From Acetomicrobium sp. UBA5826 (lineage in GTDB: Bacteria; Synergistota; Synergistia; Synergistales; Acetomicrobiaceae), in contig NZ_DJHF01000017.1 in NCBI RefSeq assembly GCF_002433005.1, positions 22,613 through 86,612 of the forward strand: a stretch of DNA of 64,000 nt, in the 5' to 3' direction. The position numbers and the translations under genes were made by a program. Below, piece by piece: positions 1 through 9,616 of this stretch (position 1 is the first letter of the stretch; each line of letters opens with the position of its first letter). The notes under the pieces were generated by a model that worked only from the letters and a program-made list of their open reading frames with translations, made no database searches and was not told the DNA's origin.

Positions 1-630
1 GAGATCATGGGTTATAAAAAGATATGACAATTTATATCTGTTTTGTAGGTCCATCAAGCGATTTATAACTTTTGCCTGTATTGATACATCCAGAGCAGAG
101 GTAGGCTCATCCAAAAGCACTAAATCGGGGTTTGTTGCAATTGCATGAGCTATAGCAACCAGTTGACGCTCCCCGCCGCTCAACGACCTAGAGAATCGAT
201 ATGCATAGATTGAAGATAACCCTACTTCTTCTAAAAGAGCTTCAGGAGATGCAGGAAATCCTTTGTATCTATCATTTTTATGCAATTTCAACGGAGTGAA
301 CAATATTTGTCTTATTGTCCTTCTGGGATTTAATGAGGAATTAGGATCTTGAAAGACAATACGTATCTTACCTTTAATTTCATTAGATCTAAATTTATAA
401 AGCGATGATATATCTTGGTCATTATAAAGTATTTGACCTTTTGTAGGTTCATACATCCCCACAATGGTATAGGCAACCGTGCTTTTGCCTGAACCAGACT
501 CTCCAACTAAGCCCAACGTTTCTCCTCGAAATATTTCCAAGCTTACCCCGTCAACTGCCTTTACAAAGCTACCTTTTTTATATGGAAAATATTTCTTCAA
601 CATGCTCAACTTTAAAATAGGAATGTCCAA
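1..630 (-). CDS. Peptide ABC transporter ATP-binding protein, DppF/OppF type (partial, cut by window edge)
   Basis: ATPase subunit that powers peptide uptake at the inner face of the membrane, second of the two NBDs of the importer. The first 210 codons are present and the C-terminus lies beyond position 1. Walker A (GESGSGKST) is at about residues 43-51, followed by a Q-loop (FQDPNSSLNPR), signature LSGGE, Walker B ([12 protein letters not shown]) and the start of the H-loop (FITHDL) at the window edge. The start is a TTG at 630 with GGGAGG eight bases upstream, overlapping the stop of the DppD-like gene before it. It is the last visible gene of the peptidase-transporter operon that begins at 7755. 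The family assignment is firm; the peptide specificity is not visible. Confidence 0.9.
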   Translation of the reverse strand, partial: MDIPILKLSMLKKYFPYKKGSFVKAVDGVSLEIFRGETLGLVGESGSGKSTVAYTIVGMYEPTKGQILYNDQDISSLYKFRSNEIKGKIRIVFQDPNSSLNPRRTIRQILFTPLKLHKNDRYKGFPASPEALLEEVGLSSIYAYRFSRSLSGGERQLVAIAHAIATNPDLVLLDEPTSALDVSIQAKVINRLMDLQNRYKLSYLFITHDL

Positions 631-645
631 CGTACTATCCTCCCT

Positions 646-1626
646 TTAGAGATCAGCCTTATGGCATGCAACGTAGTGATCGTCCTCATACAGAGTTAAT
701 TTTGGCTTTGTCCTGTTGCAATCTTCATTGCAAAAAGAACATCGTGGTTGAAATCTACATCCCTTAGGCGGATTCAGATAACTTACCATCTCTCCCGGTA
801 TACCTTCAGCTATGCCTTCTCCTGTCAATTTAGGAACGCATGCCAATAACGCTCTTGTATAAGGGTGAGATGGATTTGCGAAAAGAGAGCGGGTAGGACC
901 TATTTCTACAATCTCACCACCATACATGATGCAGACGCGGTCAGTAGTTTCCCTTACGACCCCTAAGGAGTGAGTAGCCAAAATGACCGACATGCCAGTA
1001 GTTTTAACTAAATTATTAAGGAGACCCAAAATCTGTGCTTGTATAGTGACATCCAATGATGTCCCAGGCTCATCGGCCAGTAAAAGTTTTCTCTCGGTTG
1101 CCACTGACATAGCTATACATATCCGCTGTCTCATCCCGCCACTTAACTGAAAAGGATATGAATCAAAAATTCTTTCAGGATCCGGCAAAAGGACGTCAGA
1201 TAAGGCTTTGAGCGCTATGTCCTTAATATCATTTTCGCTGTAATTTATCCCTTTGGCCTGCAAGTTTGCCCTTATAACGGAAGATATTTGTTCACCTACT
1301 GTAAAAACCGGATTTAAAGAACTGGTCGGATCCTGAAATATCATAGACATCTCTGTCCTTCTTGTATTTAGCAATTCTGTTTGACTCATCTTGTTAACAT
1401 TGCACCCTTTATACAAAATGTCACCCTTAGAGCTAGCATTACTATCAAGAACTCTAAGTAATGCCCTAAAGGTGGTTGTCTTGCCACAGCCTGTCTCTCC
1501 CACTAAACCAAGCCTTTCGCCCTCGACAAGAGAAAAAGAAACATCGTCCAAAACATGCATCAAACCTTCGTAAACCCTGTAATACACGTTAAGGTCTTTG
1601 ACTTCCAATAACACTTCGCTACTCAT
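646..1626 (-). CDS. Peptide ABC transporter ATP-binding protein, DppD/OppD type
   Basis: First NBD of the peptide importer, 326 aa, normal length for DppD. Walker A GETGCGKTT lies at about residues 42-50, Q-loop FQDPTSSLNP near 97, signature LSGGMRQR near 162, and Walker B reads LLLADEPGTSLD, where the family more often has DEPTTALD. The C-terminal oligopeptide/dipeptide domain carries a Cys-rich stretch (CRFQPRCSFCNEDC) typical of DppD/OppD and a possible Fe-S site. The ATG overlaps the end of the permease gene before it by 4 bp, so translation is probably coupled. It pairs with the DppF-like NBD downstream. Confidence 0.93.
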   Translation of the reverse strand: MSSEVLLEVKDLNVYYRVYEGLMHVLDDVSFSLVEGERLGLVGETGCGKTTTFRALLRVLDSNASSKGDILYKGCNVNKMSQTELLNTRRTEMSMIFQDPTSSLNPVFTVGEQISSVIRANLQAKGINYSENDIKDIALKALSDVLLPDPERIFDSYPFQLSGGMRQRICIAMSVATERKLLLADEPGTSLDVTIQAQILGLLNNLVKTTGMSVILATHSLGVVRETTDRVCIMYGGEIVEIGPTRSLFANPSHPYTRALLACVPKLTGEGIAEGIPGEMVSYLNPPKGCRFQPRCSFCNEDCNRTKPKLTLYEDDHYVACHKADL

Positions 1627-2522
1627 TGTTTTTCCTCCGTCGAGAAGAGATCTCTAAACCCATCTCCCAACAAATTAAACGAAAGTACGATGATCATAAT
1701 AGCCAGCGCAGGAAATACAGTTAGCCACCACTGTGTAGGCATATACTTGGCTCCATCAGATATCATGGTTCCAAGAGCTGGTGTTGGTGGCTGTTCACCC
1801 AAACCAACAAAGCTTAGCGCAGCAGCCGTCATGATTACTATGCCCATATCCAGGGTCATCTTCGTCAGTATAGGAGACAAGCAATTGGGAAGCATCTCTT
1901 TAAAAATTATATGCATCCAACTTGCACCTAGCAGTTGCGCAGAGCGAACATAATACTCTCTATTTAACGTCACAGCCATCCCGTAAGCTAATCGGGCATA
2001 CCATGTCCACCACGTAATGGTTATAGCCAGCATGGCATTCATTAGATTTGGTTTGAGAAGTGCTGCAACCGATAACGCCAGGATTAAAGGTGGAACGGCA
2101 AGAAAGATGTCTGTAAGCCGAGTAATTAAAGAATCGATTAATGAACCTTGAAAATAACCTGCTATTAAACCCATAGTTGTCCCAAAGGGGACTGAAATAC
2201 TTAGGACTACGACTCCCATTAATAGGGTCGACCTAAGAGCAAATATTATACGGCTAAATACATCTCTTCCCATGGGATCGGTGCCGCATAAATGTGCTAG
2301 GCTAGGAGGTTGATTCGCGTTCAAAAAATCGACCACTTTACCGGCATGAGTTGGATAAGGTGCAATAAAAGGGGCAAATATGGCAGCCAAAACTATCACA
2401 ACAACGCCCACAAAACCTACGACAGACAACTTATTCTTAGATAACCTATACCAAGCTCTTCTAGTCTTATCGCTAAAGCTTCCAAAATTATCACACCTTT
2501 TATCGTTCATGAATACGCTCAC
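1623..2522 (-). CDS. Peptide ABC transporter permease, DppC/OppC type
   Basis: Inner-membrane permease, 299 aa, partner of the DppB-like permease. A short cytoplasmic N-terminus with the OppC_N-type helix (about residues 28-55) is followed by a five- to six-helix binding-protein-dependent transport domain. The EAA loop that contacts the ATPase is visible as RSAQLLGASWMHIIFKEMLP near residues 190-210. It overlaps the genes on both sides by 4 bp, consistent with a single transcript with coupled translation. Confidence 0.93.
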   Translation of the reverse strand: MSVFMNDKRCDNFGSFSDKTRRAWYRLSKNKLSVVGFVGVVVIVLAAIFAPFIAPYPTHAGKVVDFLNANQPPSLAHLCGTDPMGRDVFSRIIFALRSTLLMGVVVLSISVPFGTTMGLIAGYFQGSLIDSLITRLTDIFLAVPPLILALSVAALLKPNLMNAMLAITITWWTWYARLAYGMAVTLNREYYVRSAQLLGASWMHIIFKEMLPNCLSPILTKMTLDMGIVIMTAAALSFVGLGEQPPTPALGTMISDGAKYMPTQWWLTVFPALAIMIIVLSFNLLGDGFRDLFSTEEKQ

Positions 2523-3538
2523 TCCCCAGCTTTAAGCCTGACTCTGGGATCTATGATGGCTACTAGTATGTCAACAAATATGTTGGCTATTATGAAGACA
2601 AATCCGACGATGCAAATAACCGCACTCACCGCGTTTAAGTCTTTGAATAACATGGCTTCCACTCCATAACGCGAGAGGCCTGGCCAGTTAAATATTGATT
2701 CAACTAAAAAAGCATTAGCAAACAATGCGCCAATCTGAAGGGCTAATACAGAAACAGCAGGTATAACAGAAGGTCTGAGTAGATATTTAAAAAATATTTC
2801 TTTCTTGCTTAGTCCTTGGGCTGTCTCCATGACGATGTAATCTCTCTCACTGTTGTCTATCATAGACGATCGTGTAATCCTTGCCAGCTGGGCCATGCCA
2901 TTCATTGCAAGGGCGGTCGCTGGAAGGAGAAGGTGAACAAAAGCATCTACTGCGACAGGAAAATCACAACGTAAAATACTATCCACCACGATCATCCCCG
3001 TAATCGGTTGAACACCTAATCCAACGCTTGTACGCCCTAAAACTGGGAGAATTGGCAATTTGTAACCAAAAAGGAGCATGAACAAAACTGCGAAAACAAA
3101 TGAAGGTGTTACAACGCCTATATAAGCTATTATCCTAAGAAAGTAATCCATATAACTGCCTTGACTTGCAGTAGCAAGAACTCCGAGAAGTATTCCGAAA
3201 ACACATTGAATTATAGCTGCAACAATTACAAGTTCTAATGTAGCAGGTAAATAAATCTTAATATCATCCGTTACCGATCTCATTGTCATTAACGACAGTC
3301 CAAAATCTCCCTTTAAAACACTGGCGATCCAATGAAAGTACTGATATATTATCGGTTGGTCCAACTTCAATTCAATTCTTAGAGCCTCAACTGCCTCTTC
3401 TGTAGCCCGTGGCCCTAATGCCATACGTGCTGGATCACCTGGTACAACTCTGGATAAAGTGAATATGATGATCGATAGCCCTACTAGAGCTACTAACGAC
3501 CATAAGGTGCGCTTACAAATAAAGCGAAAGATCTCCAT
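2519..3538 (-). CDS. Peptide ABC transporter permease, DppB/OppB type
   Basis: Inner-membrane permease of the peptide importer, 339 aa. I chose the ATG at 3538 (MEIFRFICKRTLW) because GGAGGAAAATTG stands before it; the reading frame stays open upstream to 3673 but that part overlaps the binding-protein gene and has no membrane or family character. N-terminal helix followed by the VPGDPARMALG motif typical of DppB, then a transport domain with an EAA loop (ETAQGLSKKEIFFKYLLRP). It follows the solute-binding gene with a 41 bp gap. Confidence 0.93.
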   Translation of the reverse strand: MEIFRFICKRTLWSLVALVGLSIIIFTLSRVVPGDPARMALGPRATEEAVEALRIELKLDQPIIYQYFHWIASVLKGDFGLSLMTMRSVTDDIKIYLPATLELVIVAAIIQCVFGILLGVLATASQGSYMDYFLRIIAYIGVVTPSFVFAVLFMLLFGYKLPILPVLGRTSVGLGVQPITGMIVVDSILRCDFPVAVDAFVHLLLPATALAMNGMAQLARITRSSMIDNSERDYIVMETAQGLSKKEIFFKYLLRPSVIPAVSVLALQIGALFANAFLVESIFNWPGLSRYGVEAMLFKDLNAVSAVICIVGFVFIIANIFVDILVAIIDPRVRLKAGE

Positions 3539-3579
3539 CAATTTTCCTCCCTGACAATAACTATAAATTAGCTGCCAGT

Positions 3580-5190
3580 TTATTCTTCTTTGAATTGGAC
3601 ACCCAGCATATACAACAAATCTAAACCAGGAACAATTGTTTTTTCTTGTTTCTGAAGTTCCGCAGGTTCCCACGTTAAATAACCAGATTGATAAGCGTGA
3701 ACTTCCGGCTCTTCAAAAATAGGAATGTGAGGTTGGTATTCTACTATTAATTCTTGCGCTTTGTGATAAAGTTTTAGACGCTCATTTAAATCGGTTTCTT
3801 TAAGTGCCTTATCAATTGCTTCATCGATATCAGGGTACTTTACCCAACTTGTGTTAGTGTAGGTTCCAATTGATTCTGAATGATATATTGCCCGCAAAAG
3901 CGAACCTGCCTCGCTATAATGAGAAGATTCACTGATAGTGGTACCATGAGGGGTATCCTCCAAACGTGATGCCTGGTCAACAAACTTAGCCCACGGAACT
4001 TTGACAACCTCAACATTAACTCCCAGTTTATCAAAGTAAGTTTGGAAAGCTAAAGCTAGTTTTTCCCTATCGGGCACGTCAGCTACCCATGCTATTTCAA
4101 CGGGAAATTGTTCAGGATTGTCGGCATATTTGGAAAGAGATAGCTCTTCTTTTGCCTTCTCCAAATCATAGTCATAATAAGGCAAACCAGAAACTGCACC
4201 TATAAGCGAGAGTGCAATTGGAGCTTTAGGTTGTTTTCTCCACGGAAAAATCTGAAGCAGCGCTTCATAATCTATGGCATAAGACAAAGCTTTCCTGAAA
4301 TGGACATCATCAGTAGGGACTTTAGCATTGTTTAATGATAGATACAACATTTTGCCATTGGATATTGCAAATATATCAATCCCTTTAACTTTTTCGAGAC
4401 TTTTATAGGTTTCCACAGGCTGATATTCGTCAGTAAACTCAAGCTGTCTGCGCATCATCATAGTTCTCACACTTACAGGCTCAGAAACGGCAAGCAATTC
4501 GAACCCTTCCGGATTGCCTGAGCTGAAGCCCTTCCAATATTCGGGAAATTTAACCGCTCTTAAATGTTGATTGTGTGCCATTTCTACAACCTTATAGGGA
4601 CCACTCCCTGCATCGTTATTTATGAGCCAATTTGTCCCATAGTCTTTAAATTCGCCGTAATTTCCGTCTTGTAAATGTTCTAGAACTTGTTTTTTGTTGA
4701 TAATATAAAATCGGGTAAGTGTAGAAAGAAACGGACCAAAGGGCTCGCTTAAGGTGATCACAACGGTATCATCCGAAGGATTTGAAATATCCTTCACTAG
4801 TCCTTCAAACAAGTAGGAAAAGCCTCTTTTGATCGTCAGAAGCCGCTTCATGCTAAATACCACGTCATCTGCAGTGAGCTTGTCTCCATTATGAAAAAGT
4901 ATGCCATCTCGAATTTTAAACGTATATTTTAGACCATCATCAGATACCGTCCAAGACTCAGCAACACCTTTTTTTAGGTTACCTAAATAATCTTGGAATA
5001 TCAAAGAATCGTATAAGTTTACTAAGGCGATCTGGGAGGCTCGATCATGTCCTTGGGCTGGATCTATATTGGGTGTATTAGAAGCGGTAAACCTCACTAT
5101 ACGGTCATCAACGGTAGCACAAGCGTAACTAGCAAAAACCATTCCAATAAACAAACCCATAAGTATAGCCCTAAAAATGACTTTCTTCAT
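3580..5190 (-). CDS. Peptide ABC transporter substrate-binding protein, family 5
   Basis: Extracytoplasmic peptide-binding component (SBP_bac_5 family), 536 aa, usual length. Start ATG at 5190 with GAGGAGG ten bases upstream; a start at 5208 is possible but has the ribosome site inside it. A signal peptide is clear: Lys-rich start, then a hydrophobic core (AILMGLFIGMVFASYACA). There is a Cys near the end of this segment, but without a clear lipobox, so lipoprotein status is open. Family features include ESWTVSDDGLKYTFKIRDGI and FHNGDKLTADDVVFSMKR. It lies between the dipeptidase gene and the permeases of the same operon. Confidence 0.93.
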   Translation of the reverse strand: MKKVIFRAILMGLFIGMVFASYACATVDDRIVRFTASNTPNIDPAQGHDRASQIALVNLYDSLIFQDYLGNLKKGVAESWTVSDDGLKYTFKIRDGILFHNGDKLTADDVVFSMKRLLTIKRGFSYLFEGLVKDISNPSDDTVVITLSEPFGPFLSTLTRFYIINKKQVLEHLQDGNYGEFKDYGTNWLINNDAGSGPYKVVEMAHNQHLRAVKFPEYWKGFSSGNPEGFELLAVSEPVSVRTMMMRRQLEFTDEYQPVETYKSLEKVKGIDIFAISNGKMLYLSLNNAKVPTDDVHFRKALSYAIDYEALLQIFPWRKQPKAPIALSLIGAVSGLPYYDYDLEKAKEELSLSKYADNPEQFPVEIAWVADVPDREKLALAFQTYFDKLGVNVEVVKVPWAKFVDQASRLEDTPHGTTISESSHYSEAGSLLRAIYHSESIGTYTNTSWVKYPDIDEAIDKALKETDLNERLKLYHKAQELIVEYQPHIPIFEEPEVHAYQSGYLTWEPAELQKQEKTIVPGLDLLYMLGVQFKEE

Positions 5191-5264
5191 CTTTTTACTC
5201 CTCCTCAAATTTATACAACTAATAATATTAAGCAGTAACCAAGCACGCGCAATTTAACTAAAAA

Positions 5265-6665
5265 TTATTTTGCCAACTCCACAATGGCAGCCCCGATTAT
5301 TTGGATGACCTTTAAGTATTCGTCTAAGTCTATGAACTCATCTGCTTTGTGTGCTACATCTGGACTTCCTGGAAACTTCGGGCCAAAGGCGACTATATTT
5401 GGAAGAGCTTTTGCATAAGTACCCCCGCCCATCGATAGCAATTTTGCTTCTTGTCCGGTCTTTTCTTCATACACCTTCTGAAGCTTTCTTATTAATATGC
5501 TGTCTTCTGGCATGTTAAGCGGAGCCTTTTCGCGGAGGATTGATAAGGAAAATCCGTTCTTTTCTGTAAAAGCTTTAAGGGGAGAAACTATATCTTCGGA
5601 TTGGAAGGTTACAGGAAAACGTATATCCAGCACTAAAGATATACACCCATCTTGGAATGTTAGTAGTCCCGGGTTGCATGTCAATTTGCCGGACAATTCA
5701 TCTTGGACAAAAATTCCAAGATTCATACCATTTGCGTCGCCATAAAAGCATTTCCCTAGTTGACATATAATTTTGCCCCAATCCTCGTCGATAGAAGATC
5801 CTAAAACAAACATGAGATTTGCTATGGCATTTACACCTAATTCAGGAGTGCTACCGTGAGCAGCAACCCCAAATACTTTTAATGTAACCTCATTATCTTC
5901 CTCAAGAAGGGAGATTTTTATGTCATTACTTTGTGCGGTTTCCTTGATGGTGTTTAATGTTGTTTGTTTCTTATCTGGATCAAAAAACCTGATAGTGGCT
6001 TTTGCTTCGGAAGGCACGACATTGGGAACAGTCCCGCCATTAATTTCTAAAAGTATAGACTTTGAAGCCTTAGGCTGGATAAATGGCACATCAATACGTA
6101 TATGCAGCTGTCCTTTTTCATATGCAATTATCGGGAATTCTCCGTCGGGTGTAAAACCCATCAGCGGTATTTCTCCGCAGTGTTCCAGATAATACTTCAT
6201 ATCCTTCATGCCGCTTTCTTCGTTCGTTCCAAATAAGATACGAATCCTGCGTTTTATAGGTATAGAAAGTTCCTTTATGGCATGCAAAGCCCATAACGCA
6301 CCTATCGTCGGCCCTTTGTCATCCATCGTACCTCGCCCAAACATTTTATTTCCATGAATTTCTCCAGCAAAAGGAGGATATGTCCATCCGTCTCCGTGAG
6401 GGACAACGTCTAAATGTCCGAGGACAGCAACCATATCTTTTCCTTCTCCGTATTCTGCCCAACCAACGTAGCCATCCAGATTTTGTGTGGCAAACCCGAA
6501 CAAAGAAGCTGTCTTTAAAGCCTGATCTAATGCCCTTTTAACCTCGATTCCAAAAGGAGCATTCGGGGCAGGGTCACCTTGAAGGCTTGGAATTCTTACC
6601 GACTCTTGCAAATTTAATATTATGGAAGGAAACAAATTTGTAATTTTAGCATCAAGGGAATTCAT
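5265..6665 (-). CDS. M20-family dipeptidase, PepV/Sapep type
   Basis: Cytoplasmic metallo-dipeptidase, 466 aa, the length of PepV. Metal-site motifs of the M20 family are seen: GHLDVVPHGDGW (His, Asp) near residue 83, GRGTMDDKGP (bridging Asp) near 111, the catalytic and metal-binding Glu pair in GTNEESGMKD near 146, and a C-terminal His in SPDVAHKADE. A lid domain lies between about 180 and 350. It is the second gene of the operon, 16 bp after the aminopeptidase and 74 bp before the peptide-binding protein gene, so it most likely splits imported dipeptides. The exact substrate is inferred from family and context only. Confidence 0.9.
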   Translation of the reverse strand: MNSLDAKITNLFPSIILNLQESVRIPSLQGDPAPNAPFGIEVKRALDQALKTASLFGFATQNLDGYVGWAEYGEGKDMVAVLGHLDVVPHGDGWTYPPFAGEIHGNKMFGRGTMDDKGPTIGALWALHAIKELSIPIKRRIRILFGTNEESGMKDMKYYLEHCGEIPLMGFTPDGEFPIIAYEKGQLHIRIDVPFIQPKASKSILLEINGGTVPNVVPSEAKATIRFFDPDKKQTTLNTIKETAQSNDIKISLLEEDNEVTLKVFGVAAHGSTPELGVNAIANLMFVLGSSIDEDWGKIICQLGKCFYGDANGMNLGIFVQDELSGKLTCNPGLLTFQDGCISLVLDIRFPVTFQSEDIVSPLKAFTEKNGFSLSILREKAPLNMPEDSILIRKLQKVYEEKTGQEAKLLSMGGGTYAKALPNIVAFGPKFPGSPDVAHKADEFIDLDEYLKVIQIIGAAIVELAK

Positions 6666-6681
6666 AGAAATCTCCTTTCAC

Positions 6682-7755
6682 CTAATAACCTGAAACATTC
6701 ATTTTCTTACAAATCTCGACGGCCTTCGGATCTTTGTAAATTCCGTTTTCTTCAAAGACATTGCCATCAAGCAAAATGGTAGGATTTAGGGTAACGCCAT
6801 CCGTGTGAGATGCTGCAGACCAACATTTGCCCATAATTTGTATGCCTTGACTGCCAAAACCAAATTCTATACATCCAAAAATCCTCTCGTCTTCGACGAT
6901 CCTGCCGGTAGGAGCATTTACGCCCGGATTAAAACCAAGAGAGTAGTGGGCGAGCCTGAACATATTCGGATCATTGAAAGATTTAAGCCACGTCTCAAAG
7001 ATCTTTGCCTCTCTTCCTCCGGATATTGACTGTATCACACCTTTTTCTATCTCTAATGCAATCGGTTCCTTTATAATTCCAAGTTGTGCCGGAGGAAACA
7101 CTGCTGCGTCAAATACTACTGTGCCGTTTATTGTCTCTTCTATGGGACACCAACTTACCTGGCCAGCTAGCATGATAGGATATCCCTTTTTCGTAGCCTT
7201 TTCTCCCGAGAGGCGTATCTTGCGTCCTTGGTTATATGCCACCAGATTGGTTCCGCTAGGGTTTTTGACTTCAACCTTATTTGCTTTCCCAAGTATCTCC
7301 TGGAAGTGACGCCCCAGCTCGACCACCATATCGTAATCGATTCTTTCGACACAATTTACCAGCATCATTACATCCATACCCGTAAGATTGATATATCTGC
7401 AACCTTTTTCCATAGCATCTCTCCAGGTCTGTGAATGCATAACGGTGGCGTATGCAATTTCTATCCAAACATCTGCATTTGCTGTCGCGGCTGCCATATG
7501 GGCTGGCATTTCGCTTGCAAAGGTCTTAACAGGGGTAGGGTAGTATAATACAATGGGTTTAGCGCCGATGGCATAAGCAGCATCACCAATCGCTTCGGCA
7601 ACTCTTCTATCGCCTGAGCTGTCACAAGTAACAACGACAGTTTCTCCTTCCTTTGCAAGCATGACGTCCCGCACCAACTTCAGGGCTCCATTAATGGTTT
7701 CCATAGAACAATATTTTTCCGTTGGTTCTGTCCCGCTTTTAAATTCCATGATCAA
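6682..7755 (-). CDS. M29-family aminopeptidase-like metalloprotein
   Basis: Protein of 357 aa related to leucyl aminopeptidase T/AmpS (M29) and its NicX-like relatives, probably cytoplasmic. Likely metal-site residues include the SHTDG segment near residue 315, HYSLGFNPG near 268 and ERIFGCIEFGFG near 289. It is shorter than classical AmpS (about 400 aa). The start is TTG at 7755 with AAAAGGA seven bases upstream; an ATG at 7749 is the alternative. It is the first gene of the peptide-utilisation operon and divergent from the PucR-like regulator. Aminopeptidase activity is inferred; a ring-cleaving dioxygenase of the NicX type is a less likely alternative in this context. Confidence 0.75.
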   Translation of the reverse strand: MIMEFKSGTEPTEKYCSMETINGALKLVRDVMLAKEGETVVVTCDSSGDRRVAEAIGDAAYAIGAKPIVLYYPTPVKTFASEMPAHMAAATANADVWIEIAYATVMHSQTWRDAMEKGCRYINLTGMDVMMLVNCVERIDYDMVVELGRHFQEILGKANKVEVKNPSGTNLVAYNQGRKIRLSGEKATKKGYPIMLAGQVSWCPIEETINGTVVFDAAVFPPAQLGIIKEPIALEIEKGVIQSISGGREAKIFETWLKSFNDPNMFRLAHYSLGFNPGVNAPTGRIVEDERIFGCIEFGFGSQGIQIMGKCWSAASHTDGVTLNPTILLDGNVFEENGIYKDPKAVEICKKMNVSGY

Positions 7756-7780
7756 ATCGCCATCCTTTTTTATATATTAC

Positions 7781-7796
7781 CTTGATTATATTCAAG
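7781..7796. promoter_or_regulatory. Candidate operator/-10 region of the peptidase-transporter operon
   Basis: A palindrome CTTGATTATATTCAAG (5-bp arms, 6-bp centre) overlaps a TATAAT hexamer read on the minus strand (7785-7790), 26 bp before the TTG start of the aminopeptidase gene. The matching -35 is weak (around 7807-7813). The site sits in the 216 bp gap shared with the divergent PucR-like gene, which makes it a plausible regulator site. No binding evidence is available from sequence alone. Confidence 0.35.
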
Positions 7797-7971
7797 CACG
7801 TGATTATTTACATCATCTAACGTAATAAATACCAGAATGACTATTTGTAATTTTCGAACAATTTGGGATTATCATGGCATATTATTTGTCAAATATTACA
7901 AAATTTGTGCTAATATATTGTAAGATACAATAAAATCTTATTGCGGAAAACATCCATTGGGGGGGATATTG

Positions 7972-9576
7972 ATGCCTTTAACCGTAGAAGAAATGCTACA
8001 AATCGGCGATTTAAAGGATGTGGAAGTCTTGGCAGGCGAGCGCGGCCTTTCCAGTCGAGCGGTTAAGACCGTAGTGGTAATAGATGTACCAAATGCAGGT
8101 CAATGGATTAGAGGCGGAGAATTTTTGCTCACTTCTGGATACCTTTTTGCCGATAACGAGTTCTCCTTTATTGATCTGGTCGATAGTCTTGCCCAAAAAA
8201 ATGCAGCTGCTTTAGGTGTTAAGATTGGTCGTTTCTTAAGTAAGATACCGGATGAAGCAATATCAATGGCCAACAAATACAATTTTCCTATCTTAAAGAT
8301 ACCTACATATATGAATCATGTAGATATTATAAATCCGGTGCTTTCAGCTATCATCAACACTCAATATAAATTGCTAGAAACAACGGAAACCCTAAGGAAC
8401 AAATTTCTCGATTCGATCTTATTAAGCAAGGGAGTCGAAGATATACTTAATATATTGGAAGATTTTTTAAACATGGGCATAGCATTTGTCGACAATATTC
8501 TTGGGATACGTTATTATTCCCGAAATAGCGGCCTAAAAGAAGCAATTGAAAACTTATACATAACTGAGATAGCAAATAAATATCCAAACACTCAAATTAC
8601 TATTGGGGATAGGGTTATAGGATATTTGATTTACGAAAAAGAGCCGAGTTATTTAACTCATTTTGCTGATATTGCAATTCGTGAAGCTCATAGGGCATTG
8701 CTCCTGAATTATCAAAAAATGGAATTTGCTCATGAAGTCGAAAGGCGCCATAGGGATGTATTTTTAAAAGATCTCCTGTACTCTAAGTTTAAAAAACCGG
8801 CGGAGGTGTTTCTGCAGGCCAAGATATATGGGTGGGATCCAACATGGAAACTAATCATAGTTGTAATTTACATCGATAACATACACAAAGAAAATTTCGA
8901 TGATAATTTAACAAACAACTCCAGGAATGAAAATGAATTTTCGTTGTCCCAAAAATTCGCTGCCTATTTCCCGGGCACAATATTGACCCGGATTGACCCG
9001 CATTACGTAGCCCTAATTCCCGTAAAAGAGGAAAAAAGTTACACCTTTTTACGCAACAAAATAAAGGAACTACATCAAATAATATCACAATCTAAAAAAA
9101 TTGACCTTGTCATAACCTTAAGTTCTGTAAAAAAGGATTTATTGGAAGCTCCCCGTGCTTTTTCCGAATGCCTGGAAACTTTTGACATCTTAAGACGAAC
9201 TGAACAGAAACCAGGTGTATATTCATGGTGTGACCTCGGCGTAGAGAAGGTTTTATGTGCACTCAAAGGAACCGAAATGAGCCAAAACTTCTGGAGACAT
9301 ATTTTGGGCAAGTTGATTGATAGACAGGATGAAAGTTCATCGTTTTTGCTACAAACGCTTGAAGCACTTATTATAAACGACTGGCAAATGAGACCAACGG
9401 CCGAGTTTCTCCACATTCATTACAACACACTAAAATATAGAATTAAAAAACTGGAAGAAATTTTGGAAATCAATGGTCTGCAAGAGGGAAAACAACGCTT
9501 TGAGGTTACCTTGGCCTTTATGCTGTATAGGTTAGAGCACAACAATCTTTTACGAATTCCCCAAAAAAGTCAGTAA
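7972..9576 (+). CDS. PucR-family transcriptional regulator
   Basis: DNA-binding regulator of 534 aa. The N-terminal PucR domain covers about residues 3-125 (TVEEMLQIGDLKDVEVLAGERG). A middle GGDEF-like/CdaR-type region follows, and the C-terminal PucR helix-turn-helix is at about residues 465-525 (TAEFLHIHYNTLKYRIKKLE). I chose ATG 7972 because a run of seven G lies just before it; a TTG at 7957 would place that run inside the gene. It is divergent from the peptidase/peptide-transport operon, and PucR proteins commonly sense metabolites of the adjacent pathway, so control of that operon is likely but inferred. Confidence 0.9.
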   Translation: MPLTVEEMLQIGDLKDVEVLAGERGLSSRAVKTVVVIDVPNAGQWIRGGEFLLTSGYLFADNEFSFIDLVDSLAQKNAAALGVKIGRFLSKIPDEAISMANKYNFPILKIPTYMNHVDIINPVLSAIINTQYKLLETTETLRNKFLDSILLSKGVEDILNILEDFLNMGIAFVDNILGIRYYSRNSGLKEAIENLYITEIANKYPNTQITIGDRVIGYLIYEKEPSYLTHFADIAIREAHRALLLNYQKMEFAHEVERRHRDVFLKDLLYSKFKKPAEVFLQAKIYGWDPTWKLIIVVIYIDNIHKENFDDNLTNNSRNENEFSLSQKFAAYFPGTILTRIDPHYVALIPVKEEKSYTFLRNKIKELHQIISQSKKIDLVITLSSVKKDLLEAPRAFSECLETFDILRRTEQKPGVYSWCDLGVEKVLCALKGTEMSQNFWRHILGKLIDRQDESSSFLLQTLEALIINDWQMRPTAEFLHIHYNTLKYRIKKLEEILEINGLQEGKQRFEVTLAFMLYRLEHNNLLRIPQKSQ

Positions 9577-9616
9577 AATACACGCTAATTTCTAATGAGA
9601 TGACGACAAAGGGTTA

